NCBI GenBank assembly: GCA_002477955.1
Contig: DLLE01000038.1
Coordinates: forward strand, 14,389 to 46,252
Length of the DNA stretch: 31,864 nt
Origin: Treponema sp. UBA7570
GTDB taxonomy: Bacteria; Spirochaetota; Spirochaetia; Treponematales; Treponemataceae
Direction: 5' to 3'
Each line of letters begins with the position of its first letter. Positions within the stretch are counted from its first letter, which is position 1. The notes under the pieces are model-generated. The model was not told the DNA's origin, made no database searches, and worked only from the letters and a program-made list of their open reading frames with translations. Shown here in pieces: positions 1-9,065 of this stretch. The position numbers were made by a program, and so were the translations under genes.

Positions 1-18
1 CACACGTAAATAAACGGG

Positions 19-87
19 TTTTGCGTCAAGCAAAAGCCGCAGCATGCGGCAGCATGCAAGCATCCGGGCTATAAGGCCCGGTCGTGC
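19..87. repeat. Cluster of consecutive hairpins at window edge
   Basis: Three near-contiguous inverted repeats occur: TTTTGC/GCAAAA (19-24 with 30-35), GCCGC/GCGGC (36-40 with 46-50) and CCGGGC/GCCCGG (64-69 with 76-81). GCATGC also occurs twice (42-47, 52-57). A T-run follows only from about 100, 18 nt after the last stem, so this is not a textbook intrinsic terminator. It may be an interspersed structured repeat or the 3' region of a gene outside the window. Confidence 0.5.
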
Positions 88-109
88 GCTTTAATCGTAT
101 TTTTTTTCT

Positions 110-138
110 TTGCCCAAAATCTTCAATTATGCTATTCT
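110..138 (+). promoter_or_regulatory. Putative sigma70-type promoter of aroC
   Basis: TTGCCC (110-115) and TATTCT (133-138) are separated by 17 nt. Transcription would start near 145, leaving a short leader that carries the GGAG ribosome site at 154-157. This is a consensus match only (4/6 in each hexamer). Confidence 0.4.
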
Positions 139-166
139 TACGAAATAAAATTTGGAGCAAAAAACT

Positions 167-1276
167 ATGTCTGGAAATACTTTTGGTAAAATTTTTAAAA
201 TCACAACTTTCGGCGAAAGCCACGGTCCTGCGCTCGGCGGAATAATCGACGGAGTTCCAGCCGGAATAAAAATCGACCAGACAAAAATTCAGACGGCGCT
301 CGACAGACGCAAACCAGGACAAAGCGCAGGCGGCCAGGCAAACGCTTCTGTCACAGCCCGAAAAGAATCCGACAAAATAGAAATTTTAAGCGGCGTTTTT
401 GAAGAAAAATCAGAAGGAACTTCCATCGGCTTTATAATCCGCAACGAAAGCCAGCACTCAAAAGACTATTCAAACCTTGCAAATACATTTAGACCAGGAC
501 ATGCGGATTTATCATATTTTTTAAAATATGGCTTTAGAGATTACCGTGGCGGCGGACGAAGCTCTGGAAGAGAAACCGCTGTCCGCGTCGCCGCTGGAGA
601 AGTTGCAAGACAGGTGCTTGAACACTTCTGCCCACAAATAAAAATTACCGCTTACACTCAGCGCGCGGCAGGAATCAGCATTCAAAAAATAGATTTTTCG
701 CATATTGAGCAGAATGCCCTTCGCGCTCCGGACAACGACGCAGCGACAAAAATGAACGAAAAAATCGAGGAACTCCGCAAAAATGGAGATTCTGCCGGCG
801 GAATAATCGCCTGCAGTGTAACAGGACTTCCAGCAGGTTTGGGAGAATGTGTTTTTGACAAGCTTGATGCGCTTTTGGCACACGCAATTTTAAGCATAGG
901 CGCAGTTAAAGGAATTGAATTTGGCGCAGGCTTTGAAGCCGCCGATTTAACAGGAAGCAAAAATAACGACATTATGCGTGTAAATTCTGACGGCTCAAAG
1001 GTTGAATTTTTAACAAACAATGCCGGCGGAATTTTAGGAGGAATTTCCAACGGAAACGAAATCTTCTTCAGAGTTGCCGTAAAACCAGTTCCCTCAATTT
1101 TTAAAGAGCAGCAAACTGTTTCTGTTGACGAAAACGGCAAATTTCATAACGAAAACCTCAAAATCGAAGGACGCCACGATGTCTGCCTTTGTCCAAGGAT
1201 TGTTCCTGTAATCGAAGCCATGACAGCTGTCACCCTCTGTGATTTATTCTTGCAGAACAAAGCCGGAAGAATATAA
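167..1276 (+). CDS. aroC: Chorismate synthase
   Basis: AroC makes chorismate from 5-enolpyruvylshikimate-3-phosphate with reduced FMN in the cytoplasm, the last common step to aromatic amino acids and folate. The 369-residue product has the family blocks in order: TFGESHGPALGG near the N-terminus, RRKPGQ, RPGHADLSYFLKYGFRDYRG followed by GGRSSGRETA, DSAGG, the GAVKGIEFGAGF block, NNAGGILGGISNG, and the C-terminal RHDVCLCPR-VPV-EAM block. The ATG at 167 is chosen because TTGGAG (152-157) lies 9 nt upstream; a longer reading from TTG at 152 would use that ribosome site as codons. No other shikimate gene is adjacent, so it appears to be transcribed alone or as the first gene before the pectinesterase. 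No disruption is seen. Confidence 0.97.
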   Translation: MSGNTFGKIFKITTFGESHGPALGGIIDGVPAGIKIDQTKIQTALDRRKPGQSAGGQANASVTARKESDKIEILSGVFEEKSEGTSIGFIIRNESQHSKDYSNLANTFRPGHADLSYFLKYGFRDYRGGGRSSGRETAVRVAAGEVARQVLEHFCPQIKITAYTQRAAGISIQKIDFSHIEQNALRAPDNDAATKMNEKIEELRKNGDSAGGIIACSVTGLPAGLGECVFDKLDALLAHAILSIGAVKGIEFGAGFEAADLTGSKNNDIMRVNSDGSKVEFLTNNAGGILGGISNGNEIFFRVAVKPVPSIFKEQQTVSVDENGKFHNENLKIEGRHDVCLCPRIVPVIEAMTAVTLCDLFLQNKAGRI

Positions 1277-1337
1277 GTTCCGTCGTTTTTTTCAAAAATT
1301 CATCGTAATTCTCACTACACTTTTATAAAAACACTGT

Positions 1338-1375
1338 TATAATTATAGTGCAAAATTTTTATAAAAAAATGGGAG
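1338..1375 (+). promoter_or_regulatory. Putative -10 box and ribosome site of the pectinesterase
   Basis: A perfect TATAAT at 1338-1343 and a GGGAG ribosome site at 1371-1375 precede the ATG at 1381. The -35 is poor (ACTACA around 1314). This suggests the pectinesterase has its own promoter separate from aroC. Confidence 0.45.
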
Positions 1376-1380
1376 TTATT

Positions 1381-4300
1381 ATGAAAAAATGTTTCAAAAT
1401 TGCCGCAATGGTTCTGGCTTTTTTGGCAGCTGTTTCGGTATCTGCCCAGACCCGCAAAGTTGATGTCTGGGATTTTGGTGGCGTTGAAGAAAAAAATGCT
1501 GTCAATCACATTAAAATTTCCGATTTAGACAATCTTTCGGGACTTGCCGCAGACGGAAAATTCGAAGCCGGTGAATACACTTTTGGAGATCTTACTTTAA
1601 AAACCGAAAAAAATGACCGCGCCTATTACAATGGTTCAAAAAATTATGGAACCCAAGGCTATTCTTCTTTTGAATTTAGCGACGGCTATATTTCTGACGG
1701 GATTTATTACTGCAACGGAAAAGGAGGAGAATCAAAACGCTACCTGCTTTTAAGAAACGTAAAGGCTGGTGACATTGTTACTTTTTACGGACGGGCTTCA
1801 AACGGTTCAGAAGATAAAATTCACTTCGTATCTGTAAGCGAATCTGGCGAAAAAAACGGCATTCAGGACGAATCCGCATGGCTCAACGGAGAGTCAAAAC
1901 GATGGTCTTACATTGCAGTTTCTGACGGCTCTTATAAAGTTTACTGCGAAGCAACAGGCGCAAAACCAGTTTATTACCGCATTACACGCACTCCTGGCGT
2001 AAATGTAAACGGTTCAATCAAAGGGCTTCATTCAAAAGGTGAATTAAAATTCGTCGTTTCAGAAACAAAGCAGCAGCTTCCGGCAACAATTTCTGGCGGA
2101 AGCTACACAACACGTCTTCCGGCAGGATTTACATTTACGGCGGTTTTGGAAGGCGTTAAAGGATTTGGAATTTCGGCAGACACAAAACAGATTTCAATTT
2201 CTCAGGACGCACAGGCTTCTCTCAAAAAAGACCTCGCTGCTTCAGAAATGAAAACTTACATCGCCGATGGAAAAATCAGCGGTTTTGCAAAAGATTTTTC
2301 TTCATCATCTGCAAAACTCGTAATGACTCCTCCGGCAAATACTCTTTATCTTCCAGTAGAAATCGAAATTCAGAATACTAGCGGAGATTTTTCTTTTAAG
2401 GGCGAACTTGAGCCTGCCGTTCAATACACAGTCTCTCTCAAAGGCGCAAACGATTACACAGTAGCGAAAGACACGATTTTTGAAGGAACTGCGGCTTTTA
2501 CAAAGGACATTCAAGTTGAATTAAAGCCAGTCTACGATGTAAACGGAAAATTCATCGGCGACACTTCAATCATGCCTTCATCTATTTCATTCAAAAATCT
2601 TGAAGACGGCTACACTTATACTGGAGCAGCCGCAAACGGAATTTACGGAACAAAACTCCGCGACGGAAATTACGAAGTTTTATGCGAAACTGAAAAAACT
2701 GCGACAATGAATCACATCTCTGTTTCCGGCTCAAACGTTACAAAAGATATTTTGATGAGCTCAAAAGACAAAACCGTAAATCAAATTCCTCTCAAAAAGG
2801 ACATTTACGTTGGAGGCAAAAAACAGGACTATTCATCTGTAAAACAGGCTGTAAAAGCCGCTCATGCAATGGCTCCAAAATCAGAAGCCGACAGAATTAC
2901 AATTCATATTGCTCCGGGAATTTACCGCGACCAGGTTATAATCGACACTCCATACATTACCTTAAAAAATGACACTCCAGCTCAGGAAGTAAAGCTCACC
3001 TGGTATTATGGAATCGGATACAATTATTATTCGGCAGATTTAAATGGCTACTACGATGAAGAGAGAGCCTATGACAAATTTGAAAAGAAAAGCGTAGCAA
3101 AGTGGGGAGTTGCAACTTACGTAAAAAAAGATGCAAAATTTTTCCGCGCAGAAGGAATTACTTTTGAAACTTCGTTTAACAAATATGTTACCGCTGAAGA
3201 ATTAAAAGACGGTGTAGAACCAGACGGAACTACAATTGCATTTGTAAGAAAGCTCAATTCCGATGTTCAGTCAAAGGCGGCGACAGAGCGCGCGTCTGCA
3301 ATCTGTACAGAAGCGGACCAGGCTGAATTTGTAAACTGTAAATTCTTGGGTTCTCAGGACACTCTCTACACAGGAGCAGATTCAAGACAGTATTACAAAA
3401 ACTGCTATATCGAAGGCAATACCGACTTTATTTTTGGTGACGGCGATGTTGTTTTTGAAAACTGTCAGATTGTTTGGGCTGGATATTCTGATTCAAAAAA
3501 CAGCGGATATTTAACCGCAGCCCGCAATGCAAAAGAAAAAGGCTATCTGTTCTATAACTGCATAATCAATGCAGACCAGAACAATATGCAAGCTCCGGGC
3601 TACTTCGGAAGACCATGGGGGCCGAAAGCAAGCGTTGCATTTGTAAATACGATTTTTGCATACGAAGGAATTATAAATCCGCAGGGCTGGACGAGTATGA
3701 GCGGAAACAAACCTAAAAATGCAAATTTCTTTGAATATAATTCAATGTGGGACAATACAGGCGTTGATGTAAGCCATCGCGACGGCGGAAAAATCATTGC
3801 GGATGCAGGAGCTTACAGTCCTTCAAATTATTTTATCGGCTGGACACCTGTAGCTTATTCTGCGCCAAAGCCGTCCGAAGTAAAAATCAAAAAAGCAAGT
3901 TTTACAACAGATGACGACATAAATACGCCTTATCCTGGACACACAATCACCCTTCATTACGAATTTAACGGTTCAGGAGAAGACTGTTCTCTGATCCAGT
4001 GGTTTAGGACAAAAGATAAAAAAGACACACTCATAAAACAGAGCACTGGTTTTGCCGACAAAACTTATCTTATTTCAAGAGCAGATTCTGGATTCAACTT
4101 AAAAGCTGTAATTACGCCAATGAACCGCTCAGGCAAAGCAGGAAAAACTGTAACTGTAGAACTGGACAAAAAGATTAACGAAGGCTATGCAATTCCTTCA
4201 AAAGCAACGGCAATTCGTCCGCGTGCAGAAGGAAAGGTAAATGTTTTCCTTGCCTCTGACTCGACTTGTAAAGATTATTCTGCGCTCGGAATGTGGAACA

Positions 4301-5196
4301 ACGGTCAGACAAGAAACGAGGGAGCCTGGGGAGAATTCTTGCAGTGCTTCTTTAACGGCGCCGTTGAAGTTCAAAACTACGCAAACGGAGGACGCTCAAG
4401 CCGCAACTTTATAAACGAAGGCTCGCTGGAAAAAATCAGACAGCAGATTGGAAAAGGCGACTATCTTTTTATTCAATTTGGACACAATGACTGCTCAAAC
4501 GGAGCAGGATACCTCGAAGACCGCTACGTTCCTCTTGGAGAACCAAATAAAAAAGGAATTTACCCGATCCATGAAGGAAAAAAAGTCCGCACTCCAGACA
4601 GTTATTTTGAAAAATACGGAAATTCGTTCTATTCTTATGACTGCGGCGGAACTTACAAATGGTATCTTATGCAGTACGTAAATGTTGCGCTCGAAGCAGG
4701 AGCAACTCCTGTGCTCGTAACGCCTGTAAGCCGAATGTACTTTGACGGAAAAGGAAGAATCACTCCTCACCACGACTCAAAAGACACTTCGACAAAAACT
4801 CAGATTACAAGAAACAACGCTTATGTAGAAGCTGTTCGCCAGCTTGCAAAAGAAAAGAAAATTCTTTTGATTGACGGTTTTGAAATTACAAAAAATCTCT
4901 ACGAAAAAGCATATTCTGACTGCGGAAACAAAATTGAAGCAAAAGAGCTTATGTTTGCCGGAGATTCAACACATAACAATAAACTCGGCGGTTTTGTAAT
5001 TGCAGGTGAATTTGCAAAAGAAATTAAAAAGGTAATTCCTGCGCTTGCACCAAGCATTATACATCCGAAAAATGCAATGGGCGAAAACAGCGACGGAAAA
5101 ATTATGTTTACTGTTGATCAGGACGGAAAAATGGAAAGCTATGACAAATACTGGACCCGCTACGAACAGAGCGTAATGGACAGTCTTGGAAAATAG
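1381..5196 (+). CDS. Exported pectin methylesterase-acetylesterase fusion (CE8-CE12)
   Basis: This 1271-residue secreted enzyme is predicted to remove methyl and acetyl esters from pectin. A signal peptide (about 1-22, ending SVSA before QTRK) is followed by an N-terminal region starting VDVWDFGG, then about 270 residues of carboxypeptidase-regulatory-like beta repeats. The pectinesterase (CE8) beta-helix spans roughly 475-840, with the catalytic-type residues D660 (SQDTLY), D682 (DFIFGDG) and R744 (GRPWG). After a linker, residues about 953-1240 form a CE12/SGNH rhamnogalacturonan-acetylesterase domain: S961 in SDST, GHND at 1034-1037, and the D1195/H1198 pair in DSTHNN. The start is ATG 1381 with GGGAG 5 nt upstream; a GTG at 1348 would put a charged extension before the signal peptide. 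Both active sites look intact. Which ester bonds each domain prefers is inferred from family. Confidence 0.93.
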   Translation: MKKCFKIAAMVLAFLAAVSVSAQTRKVDVWDFGGVEEKNAVNHIKISDLDNLSGLAADGKFEAGEYTFGDLTLKTEKNDRAYYNGSKNYGTQGYSSFEFSDGYISDGIYYCNGKGGESKRYLLLRNVKAGDIVTFYGRASNGSEDKIHFVSVSESGEKNGIQDESAWLNGESKRWSYIAVSDGSYKVYCEATGAKPVYYRITRTPGVNVNGSIKGLHSKGELKFVVSETKQQLPATISGGSYTTRLPAGFTFTAVLEGVKGFGISADTKQISISQDAQASLKKDLAASEMKTYIADGKISGFAKDFSSSSAKLVMTPPANTLYLPVEIEIQNTSGDFSFKGELEPAVQYTVSLKGANDYTVAKDTIFEGTAAFTKDIQVELKPVYDVNGKFIGDTSIMPSSISFKNLEDGYTYTGAAANGIYGTKLRDGNYEVLCETEKTATMNHISVSGSNVTKDILMSSKDKTVNQIPLKKDIYVGGKKQDYSSVKQAVKAAHAMAPKSEADRITIHIAPGIYRDQVIIDTPYITLKNDTPAQEVKLTWYYGIGYNYYSADLNGYYDEERAYDKFEKKSVAKWGVATYVKKDAKFFRAEGITFETSFNKYVTAEELKDGVEPDGTTIAFVRKLNSDVQSKAATERASAICTEADQAEFVNCKFLGSQDTLYTGADSRQYYKNCYIEGNTDFIFGDGDVVFENCQIVWAGYSDSKNSGYLTAARNAKEKGYLFYNCIINADQNNMQAPGYFGRPWGPKASVAFVNTIFAYEGIINPQGWTSMSGNKPKNANFFEYNSMWDNTGVDVSHRDGGKIIADAGAYSPSNYFIGWTPVAYSAPKPSEVKIKKASFTTDDDINTPYPGHTITLHYEFNGSGEDCSLIQWFRTKDKKDTLIKQSTGFADKTYLISRADSGFNLKAVITPMNRSGKAGKTVTVELDKKINEGYAIPSKATAIRPRAEGKVNVFLASDSTCKDYSALGMWNNGQTRNEGAWGEFLQCFFNGAVEVQNYANGGRSSRNFINEGSLEKIRQQIGKGDYLFIQFGHNDCSNGAGYLEDRYVPLGEPNKKGIYPIHEGKKVRTPDSYFEKYGNSFYSYDCGGTYKWYLMQYVNVALEAGATPVLVTPVSRMYFDGKGRITPHHDSKDTSTKTQITRNNAYVEAVRQLAKEKKILLIDGFEITKNLYEKAYSDCGNKIEAKELMFAGDSTHNNKLGGFVIAGEFAKEIKKVIPALAPSIIHPKNAMGENSDGKIMFTVDQDGKMESYDKYWTRYEQSVMDSLGK

Positions 5197-5202
5197 TTTT
5201 TT

Positions 5203-5298
5203 GCGGTAGGGATGGAAGTACTTGCGTAGCAATCCACCGCAGGCTTTAGCCGAGGAGGATGGAGCGAAAGCGGAAGTACGGACAGCCCGTTAAACCGC
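5203..5298. repeat. Structured interspersed element, copy 1
   Basis: This G/C-rich element lies just after the pectinesterase stop. The outer helix is GCGG (5203-5206)/CCGC (5295-5298) with GGG (5209-5211)/CCC (5286-5288). The inner helix is GTACTT (5218-5223)/AAGTAC (5274-5279), followed at once by the GGACAG core (5280-5285). Small hairpins such as GGCTTTAGCC and GCGAAAGC lie inside. It shares AGGGATGG and GGACAGCCCG with copy 2 (14973-15083) and GGACAG plus the same helix order with copy 3 (26747-26855). Confidence 0.7.
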
Positions 5299-5314
5299 CC
5301 CGAAAATTTTTAGG

Positions 5315-5349
5315 CTTCCGGTCAAAAATTTACGGCCGGAAGTTTTTTT
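5315..5349 (+). terminator. Intrinsic terminator after the pectinesterase and repeat copy 1
   Basis: A perfect 7-bp stem CTTCCGG (5315-5321)/CCGGAAG (5336-5342) has a 14-nt loop and is followed by seven T (5343-5349). It lies downstream of the structured repeat, so the repeat would be in the 3' untranslated region of the pectinesterase mRNA. Confidence 0.75.
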
Positions 5350-5366
5350 GCAATTTTAAAGCCCAT

Positions 5367-5396
5367 TTGCCCACTTTGCCACATTTACTGTAAAAT
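5367..5396 (+). promoter_or_regulatory. Promoter predicted to give a leaderless mRNA for the D,D-carboxypeptidase
   Basis: TTGCCC (5367-5372), an 18-nt spacer and TAAAAT (5391-5396) are followed by only 6 nt before the ATG at 5403. Transcription would therefore start at or next to the A of the start codon. No Shine-Dalgarno sequence is present. Confidence 0.5.
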
Positions 5397-5402
5397 ATAA
5401 AA

Positions 5403-6851
5403 ATGAAATTTTCTAACATTGACTTATCCGATTTTGATTTAAAAAAACGCAATTCTGACAAAAAAAATCCAAAAAATTCTAAAAAAATTTTCGCTGTTTT
5501 GGGAACAACTTTTCTAACTATTGCAATTTTGACGGCAGTCTTTTTTTTATGGTCGGCATCGTTTTTTAAAACGCAGAACGTAAAGCCTCTTTCGGAAGAG
5601 CAAACCGCTTCTTTAAATGCTTTTTTAAACCAAACCTACTCTCTAAAACGCAGCGAATCGCTCAAACCTCTTCCGTATCCGATTGTTGCTGCAGATTTGG
5701 AAGTTGATTCAGGGGCGGCAATTCTTGTCGATGCAAAAAATGGCTGCATTCTTTTTGAAAAAAATGCGGATGAAGTCATTCCTCCGGCTTCGATTACAAA
5801 GCTCTTTGTAATGTACATTGTTTTTAAGGAAATCGAAAACGGGAACCTTTCTCTGGACGAACTTGTTTCTCCGCCAGAAAACAGCTGGTCAATAAATATG
5901 CCGTCTGACGCAAGCCTTATGTTTTTAGGACAAGGGCAGATTGTTACGGTTCGTGAACTTTTGACCGGGCTTGCTGTGGCTTCGGGAAACGATGCGGCCC
6001 TTGCGCTGGCATATAAAATTTCTGGAAGTACTAAAGATTTTGTTGCAAGAATGAACTATGAAGCAAAAATTTTGGGCCTGACTCACACTCATTTTGAAGA
6101 GCCAAGCGGTTATTCAGAAAAAAATGTTACAACTGCGCGCGAACTTGCCGAATTCTGCAGAATTTATATAAACCGTTATCCGGAAAGCTTGAGGGATTAT
6201 CACAGCGCAAAAGAAATTCTCTACCCTCTCGAAAAAAATCTTCCGAGCTGGGAAAAAGCAAAAGGAGATTCAACGGCAATTTACCAAAGAAACACAAATC
6301 CGCTTCTTGGAAAAATGGAAGGTTGCGACGGGCTAAAAACAGGATTTATTTACGAGAGCGGTTACAATCTTGCTTTGACGGCAAAACGGAACGGAGTAAG
6401 ATTTTTGTCTGTTACGATGAAAGGACCGGGAACTGGCTCTAAACAGGGAAATTTTTACCGCATAAAAGACGGAACGACCCTTATGGAATGGGCTTTTTCT
6501 TCGTTTGCCGACTACATTCCTGAAAATAAAATTCAAAAAAATTATCCAGTTGCAGTTCCAGGAGCAAAAACAAAATTCGTAAACCTTGTTCCTGCCTGGA
6601 CAAATGCGGTTACAGTTCCGCACATCAGCTCTCAAACTGCGGCAGAAGACGCAGAAAACGTTATTGCCGAAATTCAGCTTCCAAAATGCATCTACGGAGG
6701 AACAAAACTTGGAGCCGTTTACGGACAGATTCAGTACAAACTCGGAAACACTGTCTTAGAAACTGTTCCTCTAGTTGCCGACAGAACCGCGCAAAAAGCG
6801 GGACTTTGGGGACAATTTTGTGGAAAACTCGCATGTCTGAGAATCCGCTGA
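5403..6851 (+). CDS. Membrane-anchored D-alanyl-D-alanine carboxypeptidase (S11, PBP5-like)
   Basis: This low-molecular-weight penicillin-binding protein trims the terminal D-Ala of peptidoglycan stem peptides on the outer face of the inner membrane. Of 482 residues, about 28 are a charged cytoplasmic tail, 29-53 one membrane segment, and the S11 domain follows. All three active-site motifs are visible: SITK (S130, K133), SGN (194-196) and KTG (312-314). A beta-rich C-terminal region (about 375-460) resembles the PBP5 C-terminal domain. The N-terminal anchor differs from the cleavable signal plus C-terminal amphipathic helix of E. coli PBP5. The ATG has no ribosome site and follows the -10 hexamer by 6 nt. 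Its stop codon directly abuts the stop of the convergent downstream gene. Confidence 0.9.
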   Translation: MKFSNIDLSDFDLKKRNSDKKNPKNSKKIFAVLGTTFLTIAILTAVFFLWSASFFKTQNVKPLSEEQTASLNAFLNQTYSLKRSESLKPLPYPIVAADLEVDSGAAILVDAKNGCILFEKNADEVIPPASITKLFVMYIVFKEIENGNLSLDELVSPPENSWSINMPSDASLMFLGQGQIVTVRELLTGLAVASGNDAALALAYKISGSTKDFVARMNYEAKILGLTHTHFEEPSGYSEKNVTTARELAEFCRIYINRYPESLRDYHSAKEILYPLEKNLPSWEKAKGDSTAIYQRNTNPLLGKMEGCDGLKTGFIYESGYNLALTAKRNGVRFLSVTMKGPGTGSKQGNFYRIKDGTTLMEWAFSSFADYIPENKIQKNYPVAVPGAKTKFVNLVPAWTNAVTVPHISSQTAAEDAENVIAEIQLPKCIYGGTKLGAVYGQIQYKLGNTVLETVPLVADRTAQKAGLWGQFCGKLACLRIR

Positions 6852-9065
6852 TTAAAGGCTTTCGTTAAAAGCTACAAACTCATAGCCATTGCTTAAAAGA
6901 AGGCTTACAAGAAGGTCAAGCTTTTCGTAAAGCCAGTCGCTTCTTGTGCCTTTTGAAAGACCTGCGCATACAGGAATTACAGAACCGTCTTCCAGATTTT
7001 TAGCATAAAACGAAACCAGTTCCAAAGCCGACAGATAACCGGGTTTTCCGCGGGCTGCTTCTTCGAGAGTGATTGTGTCCAAACTAAAGCGGCCTGCTTC
7101 GACATAAGAGTATCCGCAGTTTTTTCCAGCTTTTTTTACTTCGAAATCCGCCTTATAAAACGGAGCATGCCACAGAAGGCTCAATTCTTTTCCTGTTGCC
7201 TGAAAAAATTCATCTTCGTTGCGTGCAAGTCCCCGGCGGACAAAGTCTTCGTCAACAACAAAATCTTTTGATGTCAAATCCAATGCCGTAAAAAACATTG
7301 AGCCGCATTCGTAACCGCTTTTTGCAATCTGAACGGTTTCTTTTGGATAACGGCGAATAAATTCTCCATTTATAAAAAATGTTGCAGGAATTTTGTATTT
7401 TCTTAAGACATAAAGAATAGAACTCAAACCGGAAGCATCATCAAGCGCATCGACTGCAAGAATTATTTTTGCAGGAACCTGTCTTTTTTCCATTGTCTGC
7501 GGAAAATAAGCTTTTGTGACTGCTTTTCCTGAAAGAGTGCGCACAAAAAGCGCGTTTTTAAAATTTGAATTTACAGCATTTCCTGTATAAACGCGGAATT
7601 TTCCGTTTTGAACAGAACCAGAAGCAACAACAAGAGGCTCGATAGATTTTGTCCAACTTCCCTTCAATTCATCAAATTCATAAAAAACATCTTTTTTTAC
7701 GGCATCTGCTGCAAAAACAACAGTGTCAGATTTCCAAAAAACTTTTGACGCGGCGGAAAGAAACAAAACCGATGATTTTTCGATTTCTGAACCAAGCTGC
7801 CATTTTTTTACGGTAGATTCTCCGCCAACATAAACCGAAGAATCTGTTCCCCAGACAAACGAAACAATTTTTTCTCCGGAAAGATGATCAACTTCTGTCC
7901 AGGTATTTGATTCAAAAACAAAAAGAGAATTTTCCTTTGCAAAGCAGATTTTTTTTCCGTCGGGCGACAGCTGAGGCTCGATTACAGAATCTGTTGAAGA
8001 AAGGAATTTCAATTCGCTTCCAAGGCTGTAAAATGCCGATATTTGCGCACCGTTTTCGTAAGAAAGCAAGTTGAGCCATAAAACGCATTTTGTGTCGCTT
8101 GTCCAAAAAACTTTTAAGGCAGTTACGGTTCCGCCGGCTCCAGTCGCAGTTTTTGAAACGACAGGATTTACATATTCAAAGCCAGACTCGTTCAATTTAA
8201 AAAGACTTATGATTTTTTTAGATTGAATAAAAATAATCGCCGAAGCCTTTGAGTTTACTGAAAATTCATCATGCTTTTCGTCAAAAATTACAGGAAGCCG
8301 GCCACAGACTATTCCTGGTTCAATAACAGAAGAATAAAGACCGCGCGTATAAAGTTCATTTGAACTGATTCTATAAATTAAATCGCGTGCAATATAAATT
8401 AAATTTTTTGAATTTGCCCAGCAGACAGAATTTATGTTTCCGCGACCGATCAGCCGAAATTTTTCGGCAAGCTGAACTTTTTGAAAGGCAACTTTCGGCT
8501 CACAAAAATAAACATTGCCGTTTTTTTCGTACACAAAAATAGAGCTGTCAGAATTCCATTTTACAGGAATTTTCTCGTAATCCAGCTGTGCCTTCTTGTC
8601 TAAAACAGTTTCTTGCAAAGTCGAAGCGTTTTTTAAAATCAGTTCACCTTCTGCAATTCCAGTTTTCTTTATGTAGCAGAGCCATTTTCCGTCTGGACTT
8701 GCAATCTGCGGACTTAAAATCTGCGCAGTTTCTGGAATTGAATCCGCACGCGAAATCCACGAAAGAGTCGAATCCGAAAATGAATATCTTGCTGTTCCCC
8801 ATCTGTTTCTAACCTGCAAAACAGAACCTTTTGAAAGCAATTCCATTTTCTCTGGATAGCAGGTTAAAATTTTTGCAGGCAAAAGAGTTTTTGCATCGGC
8901 AGAAAAAGCAGTTGAATAAGACGGGCTTCCGGCAATGCTTTGTTTTATTGTAAAAAGAATTTTATCCTGAGAGTTGATCTCAGGATTTTCAAATGAAATT
9001 TCCGAAAAAGCGCAAAATGAGATTGAAAAAAAAACGGCTGACAAAATTTTTTTTATTTTTTTCAC
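6852..9065 (-). CDS. Exported beta-propeller protein with a degenerate NodB (polysaccharide-deacetylase-like) domain
   Basis: This 737-residue exported protein has an N-terminal hydrophobic signal (MKKIKKILSAVFF to about residue 21; C18 lies in a poor lipobox). A TolB/WD40-like propeller follows, recognisable from repeats such as SPDGKWLCYIKK and SPDGKKICFAKE. From about residue 530 a NodB fold can be followed (PAKIILAVDALDD, then IPATFFINGEFIRR, then NGYEFVAFNESL), but the metal site is gone. The usual TFDDG reads AVDALDD (537-543), and the two zinc His of the HxxxH motif align with M590 and A594 in GSMFFTALDL. Deacetylase activity is thus unlikely; sugar binding or a structural envelope role is possible but unproven. 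GTG is the start, overlapping the upstream stop by 4 nt (GTGA), with GGAG 8 nt before. It is third in the M23 operon. Confidence 0.75.
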   Translation of the reverse strand: MKKIKKILSAVFFSISFCAFSEISFENPEINSQDKILFTIKQSIAGSPSYSTAFSADAKTLLPAKILTCYPEKMELLSKGSVLQVRNRWGTARYSFSDSTLSWISRADSIPETAQILSPQIASPDGKWLCYIKKTGIAEGELILKNASTLQETVLDKKAQLDYEKIPVKWNSDSSIFVYEKNGNVYFCEPKVAFQKVQLAEKFRLIGRGNINSVCWANSKNLIYIARDLIYRISSNELYTRGLYSSVIEPGIVCGRLPVIFDEKHDEFSVNSKASAIIFIQSKKIISLFKLNESGFEYVNPVVSKTATGAGGTVTALKVFWTSDTKCVLWLNLLSYENGAQISAFYSLGSELKFLSSTDSVIEPQLSPDGKKICFAKENSLFVFESNTWTEVDHLSGEKIVSFVWGTDSSVYVGGESTVKKWQLGSEIEKSSVLFLSAASKVFWKSDTVVFAADAVKKDVFYEFDELKGSWTKSIEPLVVASGSVQNGKFRVYTGNAVNSNFKNALFVRTLSGKAVTKAYFPQTMEKRQVPAKIILAVDALDDASGLSSILYVLRKYKIPATFFINGEFIRRYPKETVQIAKSGYECGSMFFTALDLTSKDFVVDEDFVRRGLARNEDEFFQATGKELSLLWHAPFYKADFEVKKAGKNCGYSYVEAGRFSLDTITLEEAARGKPGYLSALELVSFYAKNLEDGSVIPVCAGLSKGTRSDWLYEKLDLLVSLLLSNGYEFVAFNESL

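Noticed and set aside
682..1140. 152-codon open frame on - inside aroC
   Set aside because: It lies fully inside a well-conserved gene and its product has no recognisable motif.
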